From an uncultured Pelagibacteraceae bacterium (GTDB taxonomy: Bacteria > Pseudomonadota > Alphaproteobacteria > Pelagibacterales > Pelagibacteraceae), in assembly GCA_902560685.1 (NCBI GenBank), contig CACEMT010000006.1, positions 1-63,992 on the forward strand: a DNA stretch of 63,992 nucleotides. Reading direction: 5' to 3'. Below are positions 45,876 through 55,493 of the stretch, piece after piece; the first letter of the stretch is position 1; each line of letters opens with the position of its first letter. Under the pieces are notes generated by a model that had not been told where the DNA came from, searched no databases, and saw only the letters and a list, made by a program, of their open reading frames with translations. Made by a program: the position numbers and the translations under genes.

Positions 45876-47084
45876 TTATATTTTTATAGGATTTAGGTTT
45901 CTTCTTATTAAGAATAAAGAAATAATTGAGATAAAAATATAAGTCGCAGAAACTAACGAAATTTGTTCAATAGAAAAACCTCTATCTATTAAAATACCAA
46001 ATACAGCTGTTCCGAAAGCGGTAGCAAATACCATCAAAGCAGTAGTAAGGGCTTTTATAGAGCCAATATATTTTACACCGTATATCTCGGCCCAAGTTGA
46101 TGATCCAAGGACATTACAAAGTCCATTTGTAATACCAATTAATCCAAAAAATATAAATGATGATAAGGGATTTTCAAAATAGAACAAAACCAATGCTGCA
46201 AAAAATAGAGGGATATTCATATAAATTAAAATTTTTCTACTAGTAAATTTATCAATTAAAAAACCTGAAAGAATTAATGCTACTACTGAAAGTATAGAAT
46301 AAGACATGAAAGATTGTGCAATTATATATGGACCCCAATTTTTTGAAGAAAGTATAAAAGATTGATAAACAAAAGTACCTGTTGCAATTGAAGGCATAGC
46401 TAACATATTTGCGCATACAATATAAAATCTATAATCTTTAATAACTTCAATTCTTTTCCACTGCTTAAAATCATTTTCATTTAAATTATTATCATCCCCT
46501 TTTTCCCTGGAATCAAAGTTTAGATTTTTTACTAAAAAATAAGAAGATATAGGTAAAAAAATTAATACAATAAGTGAAATTCCAATCCAGATATTTTGCC
46601 ATCCTGTAATTGTCAAAAGATAAATCATAAAAACTGGTAAAACAAACTCAGCTGCTGATAAGCCAAACCATCCAGTGCTTAAAGCTTTTCCTCTTGATCT
46701 TGTAAAATATCTAGAAATCGTGGTTGTTGCTGTATGAGACATCATACCTTGACCAGAGAATCTCATTAATAATATTGCTATAAATAATAATGGTATTGAA
46801 GAAATTTTAGAAAAAAAGAAACTAGAAAATGCGAGCAGTAAAATAACAAAAAAAGCAAATTTAGAAATATCTATATCGTCAATTTTTTTTCCAACCCAAA
46901 TTAATATAAAACTACTTAATAAAGTAGCTGAGGCATAAACTGAGCCAAATTGTCCATGGGTAATAGATAATTCATTTCTTATACTGGGATTAAATATTCC
47001 TAAAAAAAAACTCTGTCCAAAGCTTGAAAAAAATGTAAATATAAAACCAAATATAACTACTTTTAAACTTAAATTTTTAAACAT
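45876..47084 (-). CDS. Major facilitator superfamily transporter
   Basis: A 402-residue membrane protein with about 12 hydrophobic segments in two halves. FNPSIRNELSITHGQFGSVYA in the first loop is like the oxalate/formate and monocarboxylate-type MFS carriers, and RSRGKALSTGWFGLSAAEFV resembles the family loop 4-5. The substrate is not evident. Its start codon is only eight bases from the divergent dehydrogenase start, so control regions must overlap coding sequence or the mRNAs are leaderless. Confidence 0.85.
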   Translation of the reverse strand: MFKNLSLKVVIFGFIFTFFSSFGQSFFLGIFNPSIRNELSITHGQFGSVYASATLLSSFILIWVGKKIDDIDISKFAFFVILLLAFSSFFFSKISSIPLLFIAILLMRFSGQGMMSHTATTTISRYFTRSRGKALSTGWFGLSAAEFVLPVFMIYLLTITGWQNIWIGISLIVLIFLPISSYFLVKNLNFDSREKGDDNNLNENDFKQWKRIEVIKDYRFYIVCANMLAMPSIATGTFVYQSFILSSKNWGPYIIAQSFMSYSILSVVALILSGFLIDKFTSRKILIYMNIPLFFAALVLFYFENPLSSFIFFGLIGITNGLCNVLGSSTWAEIYGVKYIGSIKALTTALMVFATAFGTAVFGILIDRGFSIEQISLVSATYIFISIISLFLIRRNLNPIKI

Positions 47085-47092
47085 ATTTTTTT

Positions 47093-47962
47093 ATGACGTG
47101 TAAAGTTGCTTTCATTGGTCTTGGTGTAATGGGTTATCCAATGGCAGGATATATATCAAAAGGCGGACACAATGTAACTGTTTTTAATAGAACAAAGTCT
47201 AAAGCCGAAAAATGGGTGAGCGAATATAAAGGTAATATTGCTGAATCACCGGCAGAGGCTGCAAAAGACGCTGAATATATTTTTACATGTGTTGGAAATG
47301 ATAATGATTTAAGAGAAGTAACTTTTGGAGAACAGGGTGCCTTTAAAACAATACAAAAAGGATCTGTATATATTGATAACACAACAGCGTCAGCAACAAT
47401 AGCAAGAGAAATTTATGACCATGCTAAAAAAAATGGTTTTGGTTCTTTGGATGCACCAGTTTCTGGTGGTCAAGCCGGTGCAGAAAATGGTGCATTAACA
47501 GTTATGATTGGAGGAGATCAATCTGACTTTGATAAAGCAAAAGATAAAATTGATTGCTACAGCAAAAAAATGAAATTACTTGGCAAAGCTGGAAGCGGTC
47601 AACTAGCAAAAATGGTTAATCAAATCTGTATTGCTGGCTTAGTTCAAGGATTATCTGAGGGAATTAATTTTGGAATTAAAGCAGGGCTAAATATGGAAGA
47701 TGTTATTGAGGTCATTTCAAAAGGAGCTGCTCAATCTTGGCAAATGGATAATAGATATAAAACAATGATAGATGATAAATTTGATTTTGGTTTTGCAGTT
47801 GATTGGATGAGAAAAGATTTAAAAATTGCAATGGATGAAGCAAAAAATAATGGATCTTTACTTCCTATAACAGAAATAATTGATAAGTATTATGGTGAAG
47901 TTCAAGAACTTGGTGGTAAACGTTGGGATACATCTAGTTTAATCAAAAGATTTAGAAAGTAA
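47093..47962 (+). CDS. NAD-dependent beta-hydroxyacid dehydrogenase (GarR/MmsB type)
   Basis: A 289-residue dehydrogenase. The dinucleotide motif GLGVMG lies at residues 9-14, the substrate signature reads DAPVSGGQAGAENG, and the catalytic Lys173 sits in GQLAKMVNQ. The family includes 3-hydroxyisobutyrate and tartronate-semialdehyde reductases; which acid is used here cannot be told. The early nucleotide motif rules out a much later start. It is followed after six bases by a flavin-oxidase-like gene. Confidence 0.88.
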   Translation: MTCKVAFIGLGVMGYPMAGYISKGGHNVTVFNRTKSKAEKWVSEYKGNIAESPAEAAKDAEYIFTCVGNDNDLREVTFGEQGAFKTIQKGSVYIDNTTASATIAREIYDHAKKNGFGSLDAPVSGGQAGAENGALTVMIGGDQSDFDKAKDKIDCYSKKMKLLGKAGSGQLAKMVNQICIAGLVQGLSEGINFGIKAGLNMEDVIEVISKGAAQSWQMDNRYKTMIDDKFDFGFAVDWMRKDLKIAMDEAKNNGSLLPITEIIDKYYGEVQELGGKRWDTSSLIKRFRK

Positions 47963-47968
47963 TAATGT

Positions 47969-48568
47969 ATGCAACCAGCATACTATGAAGATTTAAAAGA
48001 AATTAAAAAAAAAATTTGGTCAATGCTTGATGATGCAGTGACTAATAGAAGTTCACAGTTTAGAATTCCAGTTTTTATTTGTGGCAATCAAAAAGATTTT
48101 GATGGAAGGATTGTGGTTCTTAGAAAATCTGATCAATCAAATAATCTAGTTCAATTTCATAGCGATATTAGATCTGATAAAATTCCTAAGTTAAAAAATA
48201 ATAATAATGCGTCTATGCTTTTCTATGACAAAGAAGAAAAAATCCAAGTAAGATTAAAAGTTGGATGTACAATTAATCACTGTAATGAAATAACAAAAGA
48301 TTCTTGGTCTAAAACAGGTCATATCAGTAGAAAATGTTATTTGGTTGATAATGGACCTGGAACAGAATCTCCAAACCCAACATCTGGTTTAAAACCTGAA
48401 TTAGACAATTTTGAGTTTACTATGGAGCAAAGCGAAGAAGGTTATAAAAACTTTACTGTAATTCAATGTAAAATAAAAACTATTGAATGGCTTTACTTAG
48501 CAGCTAAAGGTCATCGAAGAGCTAGATTTGAATTAGATATTAATAAAGAATACTGGCTTGTCCCTTAG
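47969..48568 (+). CDS. Pyridoxamine 5'-phosphate oxidase-like FMN-binding protein
   Basis: A 199-residue split-barrel flavoprotein candidate. It has the family layout of an N-terminal helix, RIVVLRKSD, a QFHSDIRSDKIPKL stretch resembling the FMN-phosphate loop, and a closing strand with the ARFELD pattern. It lacks a full PdxH C-terminus, so a general flavin-dependent oxidase or reductase role is safer than vitamin B6 synthesis. It lies six bases after the beta-hydroxyacid dehydrogenase and two bases before a small membrane protein. Confidence 0.72.
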   Translation: MQPAYYEDLKEIKKKIWSMLDDAVTNRSSQFRIPVFICGNQKDFDGRIVVLRKSDQSNNLVQFHSDIRSDKIPKLKNNNNASMLFYDKEEKIQVRLKVGCTINHCNEITKDSWSKTGHISRKCYLVDNGPGTESPNPTSGLKPELDNFEFTMEQSEEGYKNFTVIQCKIKTIEWLYLAAKGHRRARFELDINKEYWLVP

Positions 48569-48570
48569 AA

Positions 48571-48774
48571 ATGATTTCAAATTTTATTTTCTATTTATCA
48601 CTCATAATTTTAGGGATGTTTGTTATGAGATTTGGAATAATTCAAATAAGAAGACAAAAACAAGGTAAAAACAAAATTAAAAAGAAAGTGCTTGAACAAA
48701 TCGCATTTGGAATTTTTTTTTTAATAATTTTAGGATTAATTATTTATTCGATTGATGGTTTACTTTTTAATTAA
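48571..48774 (+). CDS. Small two-helix membrane protein
   Basis: A 67-residue protein starting two bases after the preceding stop. It has two hydrophobic segments (about 5-20 and 45-62) separated by a basic loop (RRQKQGKNKIKKK). The layout suggests both ends face the same side of the membrane. No family is recognised. Its end overlaps the convergent amidotransferase gene by four bases. Confidence 0.55.
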   Translation: MISNFIFYLSLIILGMFVMRFGIIQIRRQKQGKNKIKKKVLEQIAFGIFFLIILGLIIYSIDGLLFN

Positions 48775-49565
48775 GCCACTTTTAAATAATTAAGCCAATT
48801 TCTTATTTCAAATGTTCTATTCTCAAAATCTAATTTCTTTTCCTCTTCTTTGATATAATTTAAGTGATTTTGAAAATCATTTTCATTATCAAAATGATTG
48901 TTTTGTAATATACGATCTTTTCTTCCAATAGATAAATTTATCATTTGCCAATACTCATAATCTGGGTGGTATTGTAATCCCCATATTTCAGATTTTTCTT
49001 GTTTAAAATGTAATCCCATTACTTTATTAACTTTGTCGCTAGATAATAAAGTAGCACCATCAGGTATTTCACACACTTCATCATAATTAAATGCTGGTGA
49101 AGTAAATTTTGATTTCTTATCTTTATATATAGGGTTTTTTTTTCCTTCATCATTAATTTCTATATCTGTAGCTATACCTATATGTGCTCCATTTTTTCCT
49201 GGAGCTACCTTTCCTCCTGCAGCTGCACAACAAACTTGTAAACCCCAACAAATAGCTAAAATTTTACATTCATATTTAAAACAATTAGACGCAAAATTTA
49301 AATGTTTCTTAATTTCATCTGACATATCGTTTAATCTCATGGCTCCACCTGTAAAAATTAATCCATCGTAATTTTTAATATTTTCTAAAGCAGTTTTTGT
49401 ATCATTGTCTTTTGCGGGATTAATGATTTTAACTTTTGAACTTGGTTCTAATTTTAAAACTAAATTTTTTAAGTTTTCTGAACAAGATGCCTTCGCGGCT
49501 TTTACAAAGAATTCGTTATTTTTTGGATCGTTTCCTTCTACTATGAGAATATTTAAATTAGTCAT
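48771..49565 (-). CDS. Class I glutamine amidotransferase-like protein (GMP synthase GATase type)
   Basis: A 264-residue stand-alone GATase. The nucleophile is Cys106 in LAICWGLQ, the oxyanion region is FTGGAMRL, and the His is in GLQYHPDYEYW. No synthase domain is attached. Such proteins hydrolyse gamma-glutamyl compounds or deliver ammonia to unknown partners. It overlaps the iron alcohol dehydrogenase gene by eight bases, so the two are surely co-translated, which hints at a shared nitrogenous substrate. Confidence 0.82.
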   Translation of the reverse strand: MTNLNILIVEGNDPKNNEFFVKAAKASCSENLKNLVLKLEPSSKVKIINPAKDNDTKTALENIKNYDGLIFTGGAMRLNDMSDEIKKHLNFASNCFKYECKILAICWGLQVCCAAAGGKVAPGKNGAHIGIATDIEINDEGKKNPIYKDKKSKFTSPAFNYDEVCEIPDGATLLSSDKVNKVMGLHFKQEKSEIWGLQYHPDYEYWQMINLSIGRKDRILQNNHFDNENDFQNHLNYIKEEEKKLDFENRTFEIRNWLNYLKVA

Positions 49566-50727
49566 TAAAAATAGTACCTGACATGCTGTGTTGATACATA
49601 AGTTTCATATCAGCTTCTGTTAATTTTTTAGGGTTACCCCCTGTAGAAGGGTCTTCTAAAGCCATTTTTGATAATCGATCTAATTGTAAATCTTTTTCTT
49701 CAATTACTTCTGAAAGTTTGTGAGGTATTCCTAATTTTTTTCTCAGATCTAGTATCCAGCTAATAAATCCATCAAATGTTTTATTCTTTAATTCTAAATA
49801 ATCACAAATTTTAATAATTTTATCCTCGATCACATCTTTATTAAAAGTTAAAACATAAGGCATAAAAATCGCATTTGATAAACCATGGTGAACATTATTT
49901 AATGCATTTACAGGATGACTTAATGAGTGAATTGCTCCTAAGCCTTTTTGAAATGCAGTAGAGCCCATACTTGCTGCTGCTAACATGTTCATTCTCGCTT
50001 CAATATCAGATCCATCTTTGACAGCTTTTAATAACCATTGATTAATCATTCTCATTCCTTCTAAGGCTATACCATCGGCCATTGGATGAAATCCAGGTGC
50101 ACAATATGCTTCAAGATTGTGAGCTAAAGCATCCATTCCTGTAGCAGCTGTAATTTTTGGTGGTAGAGCAATAGTTAATATTGGATCTAATATTACAATT
50201 GATGGTAAAAACTTTGGGTGAAAGATAATATTTTTTACCCCTGTTTCTTCATTTAAAATTACAGAAGCTCTACCTGTTTCAGATCCTGTACCAGCAGTAG
50301 TTGGAACGGCTATGATTGGAGAAATTTTGTCATGATTTGCTTTGGTCCAGTTATCTCCTACATCCTCAAAGTCCCAGATTGGAAGAGTTTGTCCTGACAT
50401 AAATGCTACGGCTTTCCCAACATCTAGTCCACTACCACCACCAAATGCTATAACACCATCACAATTATTTTTATTATAAATATCAACTCCTTCTTTAACA
50501 TTTGTGCCAGTAGGGTTGCCTACAACATTCGAAAAAATACTAACTTTAAACCCATCAGCTTTCAATTTTTCTAATATATTTAAAACCATCTGAGTTTTAG
50601 CTAAACCACCGTCTGTAACTAGCAAAGGACTTTTAATATTTAGTTGTTTGCAGGCATTACCCAGGTCGATAATTCTATTTTCGCCAACCCACATTGTGGT
50701 TGGATAGTTCCAGTTATAATTCTTCAT
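49558..50727 (-). CDS. Iron-containing alcohol dehydrogenase
   Basis: A 389-residue group III alcohol dehydrogenase. The NAD loop is GGGSGLDVGK, followed by PTTAGTGSE. The metal-binding region includes GMDALAHNLEAY and GAIHSLSHPVNALNNVHHG with several His residues. The family oxidises short-chain alcohols or reduces aldehydes; the precise substrate is unknown. It lies divergent to an aldehyde dehydrogenase gene 70 bases away, and together they could take an alcohol to its acid. Confidence 0.9.
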   Translation of the reverse strand: MKNYNWNYPTTMWVGENRIIDLGNACKQLNIKSPLLVTDGGLAKTQMVLNILEKLKADGFKVSIFSNVVGNPTGTNVKEGVDIYNKNNCDGVIAFGGGSGLDVGKAVAFMSGQTLPIWDFEDVGDNWTKANHDKISPIIAVPTTAGTGSETGRASVILNEETGVKNIIFHPKFLPSIVILDPILTIALPPKITAATGMDALAHNLEAYCAPGFHPMADGIALEGMRMINQWLLKAVKDGSDIEARMNMLAAASMGSTAFQKGLGAIHSLSHPVNALNNVHHGLSNAIFMPYVLTFNKDVIEDKIIKICDYLELKNKTFDGFISWILDLRKKLGIPHKLSEVIEEKDLQLDRLSKMALEDPSTGGNPKKLTEADMKLMYQHSMSGTIFND

Positions 50728-50797
50728 ATTTAAATTTATTTATAGAGGATTTTTAATATGGTAAATCAAATTAATCTAGTTTAATCTTACATTTTCT

Positions 50798-52174
50798 ATG
50801 ATCAAAACAATTACACCTATAGATAATACAATATATGTCGAAAGAGAGTATAATTCGAAAATAATTGAAAAAACTATATCTAATTCAGTAATAGCCCAAA
50901 ATGAATGGGGATCACTTAAAGTAGAGGAAAGAGTTGATTTATTAAAAAAATTTGTTGCTGACTTTTTATCGAAAGAAAAACAAATTATTGAAGAAATTAC
51001 CAGACAAATGGGAAGGCCAATCTCACAAGCATTAAATGAGTTAAAAGGTTTTAAAGAAAGAGCTGATTATATGCTTTCAATTGCGGATGAAAAATTAAAA
51101 AATATCTATTTACCAGAAAAAGAAAATTTTAAAAATTATATTAAAAGAATTCCAATGGGTGTTTCTTTTATTATAGCTCCATGGAACTATCCTTATTTAA
51201 CATCTGTTAATTCAATTATACCATCGCTTGCGGCAGGAAATTCTGTAATATTAAAGCACTCAGCCCAAACACCTCTTTGTGCTGAGCAATTATATGAATC
51301 AGCAAAAAAAACTCTTCCTAATAATACTTTTAATTATTTGCATCTTAACCATAATGATAGTTTGAAAATAGTTTCTGATAAAAGAATTGGGTTTGTTTCA
51401 TTTACAGGATCAGTAAGTGCGGGTTATGAAGTTCAAAAATCAACAATGAATAAATTTATAAGTATTGCACTTGAATTGGGTGGAAAAGATCCAGCATATG
51501 TAAGACATGATGCTGATCTTGAAAATACTGTAGAAAATCTTGTGGATGGCTCTTTTTTTAATTCTGGTCAATCTTGCTGTGGTATAGAAAGAATTTATGT
51601 AGATAAAAAAATATATAATAATTTTTTAGAATTATTTATTGATAAAACTTATAGCTACAAATTAGGAAATCCATTAAAAGAAGATATCAACCTTGGTCCT
51701 GTTGTTAAATTATCTGCTGCAGATTTTATTAAAGACCAGATGAATTTAGCTGTAAAACAGGGTGCAAAAATGATGATTGATGAATCAAAATTTGATTACC
51801 CAAAAGAACATAAAAATTACATGGTTCCTCAAGTCCTAACTAATGTAAATCATGAAATGAAATTTATGATGGAAGAAACTTTTGGTCCTTGTGTAGGAAT
51901 AATGGCAGTAGATAATGACAATGAAGGTATAAATTTAATGAATGATAGTCCTTATGGTTTAACCGCATCTATTTGGACTAAAGATATTGATGTAGCAGAA
52001 AAGCTTGGAAATAAAGTTAATACTGGAACTTTATTTATGAATAGATGTGATTACTTAGATCCAGGATTATCTTGGACGGGTGTAAAGGAAACAGGAAAAG
52101 GCTGTTCTTTATCAGAGGTAGCATATGAACATCTTACAAAACCAAAAAGTTTTCACCTAAAGAAAGAATTATAA
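50798..52174 (+). CDS. NAD(P)-dependent aldehyde dehydrogenase
   Basis: A 458-residue ALDH-superfamily enzyme. The general base is Glu226 in LELGGKDP and the nucleophile is Cys260 in NSGQSCCG. The IAPWNYP and EETFGPC motifs are present. The protein is a little shorter than betaine aldehyde dehydrogenases; succinate-semialdehyde-like members are also possible. It is followed after four bases by an SDR gene and lies opposite the alcohol dehydrogenase. Confidence 0.92.
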   Translation: MIKTITPIDNTIYVEREYNSKIIEKTISNSVIAQNEWGSLKVEERVDLLKKFVADFLSKEKQIIEEITRQMGRPISQALNELKGFKERADYMLSIADEKLKNIYLPEKENFKNYIKRIPMGVSFIIAPWNYPYLTSVNSIIPSLAAGNSVILKHSAQTPLCAEQLYESAKKTLPNNTFNYLHLNHNDSLKIVSDKRIGFVSFTGSVSAGYEVQKSTMNKFISIALELGGKDPAYVRHDADLENTVENLVDGSFFNSGQSCCGIERIYVDKKIYNNFLELFIDKTYSYKLGNPLKEDINLGPVVKLSAADFIKDQMNLAVKQGAKMMIDESKFDYPKEHKNYMVPQVLTNVNHEMKFMMEETFGPCVGIMAVDNDNEGINLMNDSPYGLTASIWTKDIDVAEKLGNKVNTGTLFMNRCDYLDPGLSWTGVKETGKGCSLSEVAYEHLTKPKSFHLKKEL

Positions 52175-52178
52175 AAAA

Positions 52179-52934
52179 ATGAAACTTACTTACAAAGGTA
52201 AATCGGCAATTGTTACAGGTGCTTGTGGTGGTATGGGTTTAGAGGTTTCTAAAAATTTATCAAAAAATAATATTGCAGTACTTATGATTGATTTAAAAAA
52301 ACCTCCTAAAAATTTTTTAAAAGATAATCAAAATTGTATATACAAAAGTATTGATGTTACTAATTTTAAGAAATTAAAAAAATCTATAGAAATATTTTAC
52401 AAAAAAAATAAACAGATTGATTATTTAATTAATACAACAGGTGTCTTATGGTTTGATAAAGATATATCATCGACTAATATTGACCCCAAAATATGGGATA
52501 AAGTCTATGAAATAAACTTAAAATCAATGGTTTATTTATCTAAAATTATTATACCTAAAATGAAAAAAAATAAATTTGGATCAATGGTACATATTTCGTC
52601 TGTTGATGCATTGTCAGGTGATGATAAACCGCAAGATGCTTATGGATCCTCCAAAGCTGCTATGATTAGACTTTCAAAATCTCTAGCTATTCAATTTGCT
52701 TCAAATAATATTAGATCAAATAGTATATTGCCTGGAGCAGTCGATACTAATATGCAAAAAAGATGGAAAAAAAATCCATCCGCAAAAAAAAAATTAGCAA
52801 AAGTAATACCTCTTAATAGAATTGGTGAACCACAAGATATATCAAATACAGTTATGTTTCTATTAAGCGAACAATCTAATTATATTACTGGAACCGAAAT
52901 TATTATTGACGGTGGTATTACCGCCAAACCTTAA
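52179..52934 (+). CDS. Short-chain dehydrogenase/reductase
   Basis: A 251-residue SDR. The cofactor motif TGACGGMG is at residues 13-20 and the catalytic Tyr155/Lys159 lie in YGSSK. HISSVDALSG supplies the Ser. The C-terminal GTEIIIDGG ending is classic. It probably oxidises or reduces an intermediate of the same pathway as the ALDH four bases upstream. Substrate unknown. Confidence 0.9.
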   Translation: MKLTYKGKSAIVTGACGGMGLEVSKNLSKNNIAVLMIDLKKPPKNFLKDNQNCIYKSIDVTNFKKLKKSIEIFYKKNKQIDYLINTTGVLWFDKDISSTNIDPKIWDKVYEINLKSMVYLSKIIIPKMKKNKFGSMVHISSVDALSGDDKPQDAYGSSKAAMIRLSKSLAIQFASNNIRSNSILPGAVDTNMQKRWKKNPSAKKKLAKVIPLNRIGEPQDISNTVMFLLSEQSNYITGTEIIIDGGITAKP

Positions 52935-52942
52935 TCTTAGAA

Positions 52943-52971
52943 TTAGGCGCTTCTTTTATAGAAGCGCCTAA
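52943..52971. terminator. Bidirectional hairpin between convergent genes
   Basis: An 11-base perfect stem, TTAGGCGCTTC and its complement, closes a seven-base loop. It lies in the 45-base gap between the SDR stop and the DctP stop. Neither side has a strong T-run, so it may stop polymerase weakly or protect both mRNA ends. Confidence 0.7.
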
Positions 52972-52979
52972 AAATATTA

Positions 52980-54056
52980 TTATCTATAAGGATAACCAGC
53001 TTTTTCCATTGTTTGAGCATATAATTTAAATGCATCAACAACTTTTTTAGCACGTGGGCTAATTTTAGATGTATCATCCCAGAACTCTTTAGAGTCTTCT
53101 ACTACTTTGCCCCACTCATTCGCTGGAAGACTTGTTAGTTCCATTTTTTTACCATTAACACGTAGATCTGCTTCTCCACCCCAATACCATACTTGTCTAT
53201 AATAATGAGAGTCATTAATAGACATTCGGTATAAAGCTTGAAGTTTTGGACTTAATTTTTCCCAACTTTTTGAATTGGCAAAGTAAGAACCAAACCATGC
53301 ACCTGTAACTGCATTTGTTAAGGCATATTTACAAATATCTGCCCAACCTACTTCATAAGCTTCGGTAAATCCGCACCAACAAACACCATCAAGTTCTCCT
53401 GTTTGCATTGCAGTTTCAACATCATCCCATGGTACAATTACTGGAATTAAACCATATCTAGACAAGAATTTTCCAGCAGTAGGAACGCCAAAAACTCTTA
53501 AACCTTTCATGTCTGCTAATGAAGTAACTTTTTTCTTAACCGTAAATAGATGACAAGGGTCCCAAGCACTAGTGCTTAACCATTTTACTCCCTTAACTTC
53601 TTTATAAGCTTCATCCCAAATTTCATTTAAACCATAATATTTAAATAAAGATGGAACGTCTAAGCTGTATCTTGTTGCAAATGGGAAATATCCACCAAAT
53701 ACCTGTATATCAACTGGTGAACCCATAGTCGCGTCATCACTTTGCACAGCATCAATTGTACCTGCCTGCATTGCTCTAAACAATTCATCAGTTGGCACTA
53801 ATTGGTCTGCATAGTAAAGCTCAATTTCCATTTCGCCGTGCGCAGCTTTATTAAAAGCTTCAATTTGTGGCTTAATAACATGAGCTCCTAAAGGTGCTCC
53901 AGAATATGTTTGCAGTCTCCATTTTATTGGATTTGACGCCGCATAAACATAAGGAGCTTTTACAACAGTAGCTCCGGCCGCACCCAAAGTTAACAAACCG
54001 GCTTTCTTAATAAACGAACGCCTTTTATTTGTTATGATTTTTTTTTCTTTTTTCAT
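52980..54056 (-). CDS. TRAP transporter substrate-binding protein (DctP family), Tat-exported
   Basis: A 358-residue periplasmic binding protein. The leader holds NKRRSFIKKAG, a good twin-arginine motif, then a hydrophobic stretch and a cut site near VYAAS. The mature part has the DctP pattern, with ELYYADQLVP, AMQAGTIDAVQSD and the WCGFTEAYEVGW region. A strong ribosome site, AGAGGAAG, precedes the ATG. The membrane genes lie upstream on the same strand. The ligand, probably an organic acid, cannot be named. Confidence 0.92.
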   Translation of the reverse strand: MKKEKKIITNKRRSFIKKAGLLTLGAAGATVVKAPYVYAASNPIKWRLQTYSGAPLGAHVIKPQIEAFNKAAHGEMEIELYYADQLVPTDELFRAMQAGTIDAVQSDDATMGSPVDIQVFGGYFPFATRYSLDVPSLFKYYGLNEIWDEAYKEVKGVKWLSTSAWDPCHLFTVKKKVTSLADMKGLRVFGVPTAGKFLSRYGLIPVIVPWDDVETAMQTGELDGVCWCGFTEAYEVGWADICKYALTNAVTGAWFGSYFANSKSWEKLSPKLQALYRMSINDSHYYRQVWYWGGEADLRVNGKKMELTSLPANEWGKVVEDSKEFWDDTSKISPRAKKVVDAFKLYAQTMEKAGYPYR

Positions 54057-54101
54057 ATCTTCCTCTCACTTAATTTATACGCAAAAGGTTATTATTAATT
54101 T

Positions 54102-54114
54102 TAGAATGATTCTA
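54102..54114. promoter_or_regulatory. 13-base palindrome between dctM and dctP
   Basis: TAGAAT-G-ATTCTA is a perfect inverted repeat in the 94-base gap between dctM and dctP. A minus-strand TATAAAT lies downstream at 54079-54073. It may mark a separate promoter or operator for the abundant binding protein, or a processing hairpin. Confidence 0.35.
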
Positions 54115-54150
54115 GTAATTATTTAAAATAATTTAAACTATAAGTTGAAT

Positions 54151-55491
54151 TTATTTATTTGATAAATATTTTTCAGGCAAGTATGTAGCAATTTCAGGGA
54201 ATGCCATAACTATCGCTAGACCAATAACCATAACTATAACAAATGGAATTATTGATCTATAAATATCATATAAAGTTATTTCTTTTGGTGCCATAGCTCT
54301 CATTAAGAATAAATTATATCCAAACGGTGGAGTCATGTATGCTATTTGGCAAGTAATTGTATAAAGCACCCCATACCATATTGGGTCAAATCCTAAAGAT
54401 ATGATTAGTGGAACATAAAGTGGTGCAACAATTACCAGCATTGCAGTATCATCTAAAAACATTCCCATAATTATATAAGAAAGTTGCATCATAATTAAAA
54501 CTCCCCAAGGTGTTAGATTCCATCTTTCAATAAATAATTTTTCTATTGCTTTTCCTGCTCCCAAACCATCAAATACAGCCCCGAAACATAATGCCGCTAA
54601 AATTATCCACATAAACATACATGAAACACCTAGTGTTTTTTTAAGCGTAGTTTCAAGTACTTGTTTGTTAAATCTTTTTTTATAAACAGCAGCGATAGTA
54701 GCAAGTAGTGCTCCAACGGCTGAGCATTCAACCAAACTAGCTATTCCCATTAAAAACAAACCAGTCATAAGAAAGAAAATTACAAAAGGAATTATTCCAG
54801 CTTTTAATAATTTTAATTTTTCTGGTAACGGAATGTCTCTTTCTTTTTTATCTAATGCCGGACCTAGTTCTGGTTGTAATCGACATCTAACATAAATATA
54901 AATAATAAATAAAGAAGCCATTAATATTCCTGGTAAAAGGCCGGCCAACCAAAGTTTACTAACAGGTTGTCTTGCAATCATTCCATATAAAACCATAACT
55001 ACACTTGGGGGTATAAGTATACCTAGAGAACTGCCTGCTTGAACTACCCCAGTTATCATTCGTTTATCATAATTTCTCTTTAACATTTCTGGAAGTGCAA
55101 TTGTTGCTCCTATAGCCATTCCCGCTACACTTAATCCATTCATTGCAGAAATTGCTACCATCATAAGCATAGTTCCAATAGCAAGACCACCTTTTAGTCC
55201 ACCAAAATATACATGAAACATTTTATATAAATCGTTTGCTATTCCCGACTCGGAAATCATAAACCCCATATAAATAAAAAGAGGAAGAGTAAGCATTGGA
55301 TACCATTTAAATAATTTCCAAGTAGCTGTGTAGGGCATCTCCATAGATCCTTCGCCCCAAATCAATAATGCTGAAGCAGCTGCAACAAAACCTATTGCAC
55401 CAAATACTCTTTGACCAGTGAACATCATAGTTAACATTGTTATAAACATAAACAATGCAATGAATTCATAACTTAAGTATTGTGCTAACAT
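54151..55491 (-). CDS. TRAP transporter large permease (DctM family)
   Basis: A 446-residue membrane protein with about 12 hydrophobic segments, the ion-coupled translocating subunit of a TRAP system. Conserved features include TLPLFIYMGFMISESG, GATIALPEML, GSSLGILIPPS and GMFLDDTAMLVI. It begins two bases after dctQ and is separated from the binding protein by a 94-base gap. Confidence 0.93.
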   Translation of the reverse strand: MLAQYLSYEFIALFMFITMLTMMFTGQRVFGAIGFVAAASALLIWGEGSMEMPYTATWKLFKWYPMLTLPLFIYMGFMISESGIANDLYKMFHVYFGGLKGGLAIGTMLMMVAISAMNGLSVAGMAIGATIALPEMLKRNYDKRMITGVVQAGSSLGILIPPSVVMVLYGMIARQPVSKLWLAGLLPGILMASLFIIYIYVRCRLQPELGPALDKKERDIPLPEKLKLLKAGIIPFVIFFLMTGLFLMGIASLVECSAVGALLATIAAVYKKRFNKQVLETTLKKTLGVSCMFMWIILAALCFGAVFDGLGAGKAIEKLFIERWNLTPWGVLIMMQLSYIIMGMFLDDTAMLVIVAPLYVPLIISLGFDPIWYGVLYTITCQIAYMTPPFGYNLFLMRAMAPKEITLYDIYRSIIPFVIVMVIGLAIVMAFPEIATYLPEKYLSNK

Positions 55492-55493
55492 AA

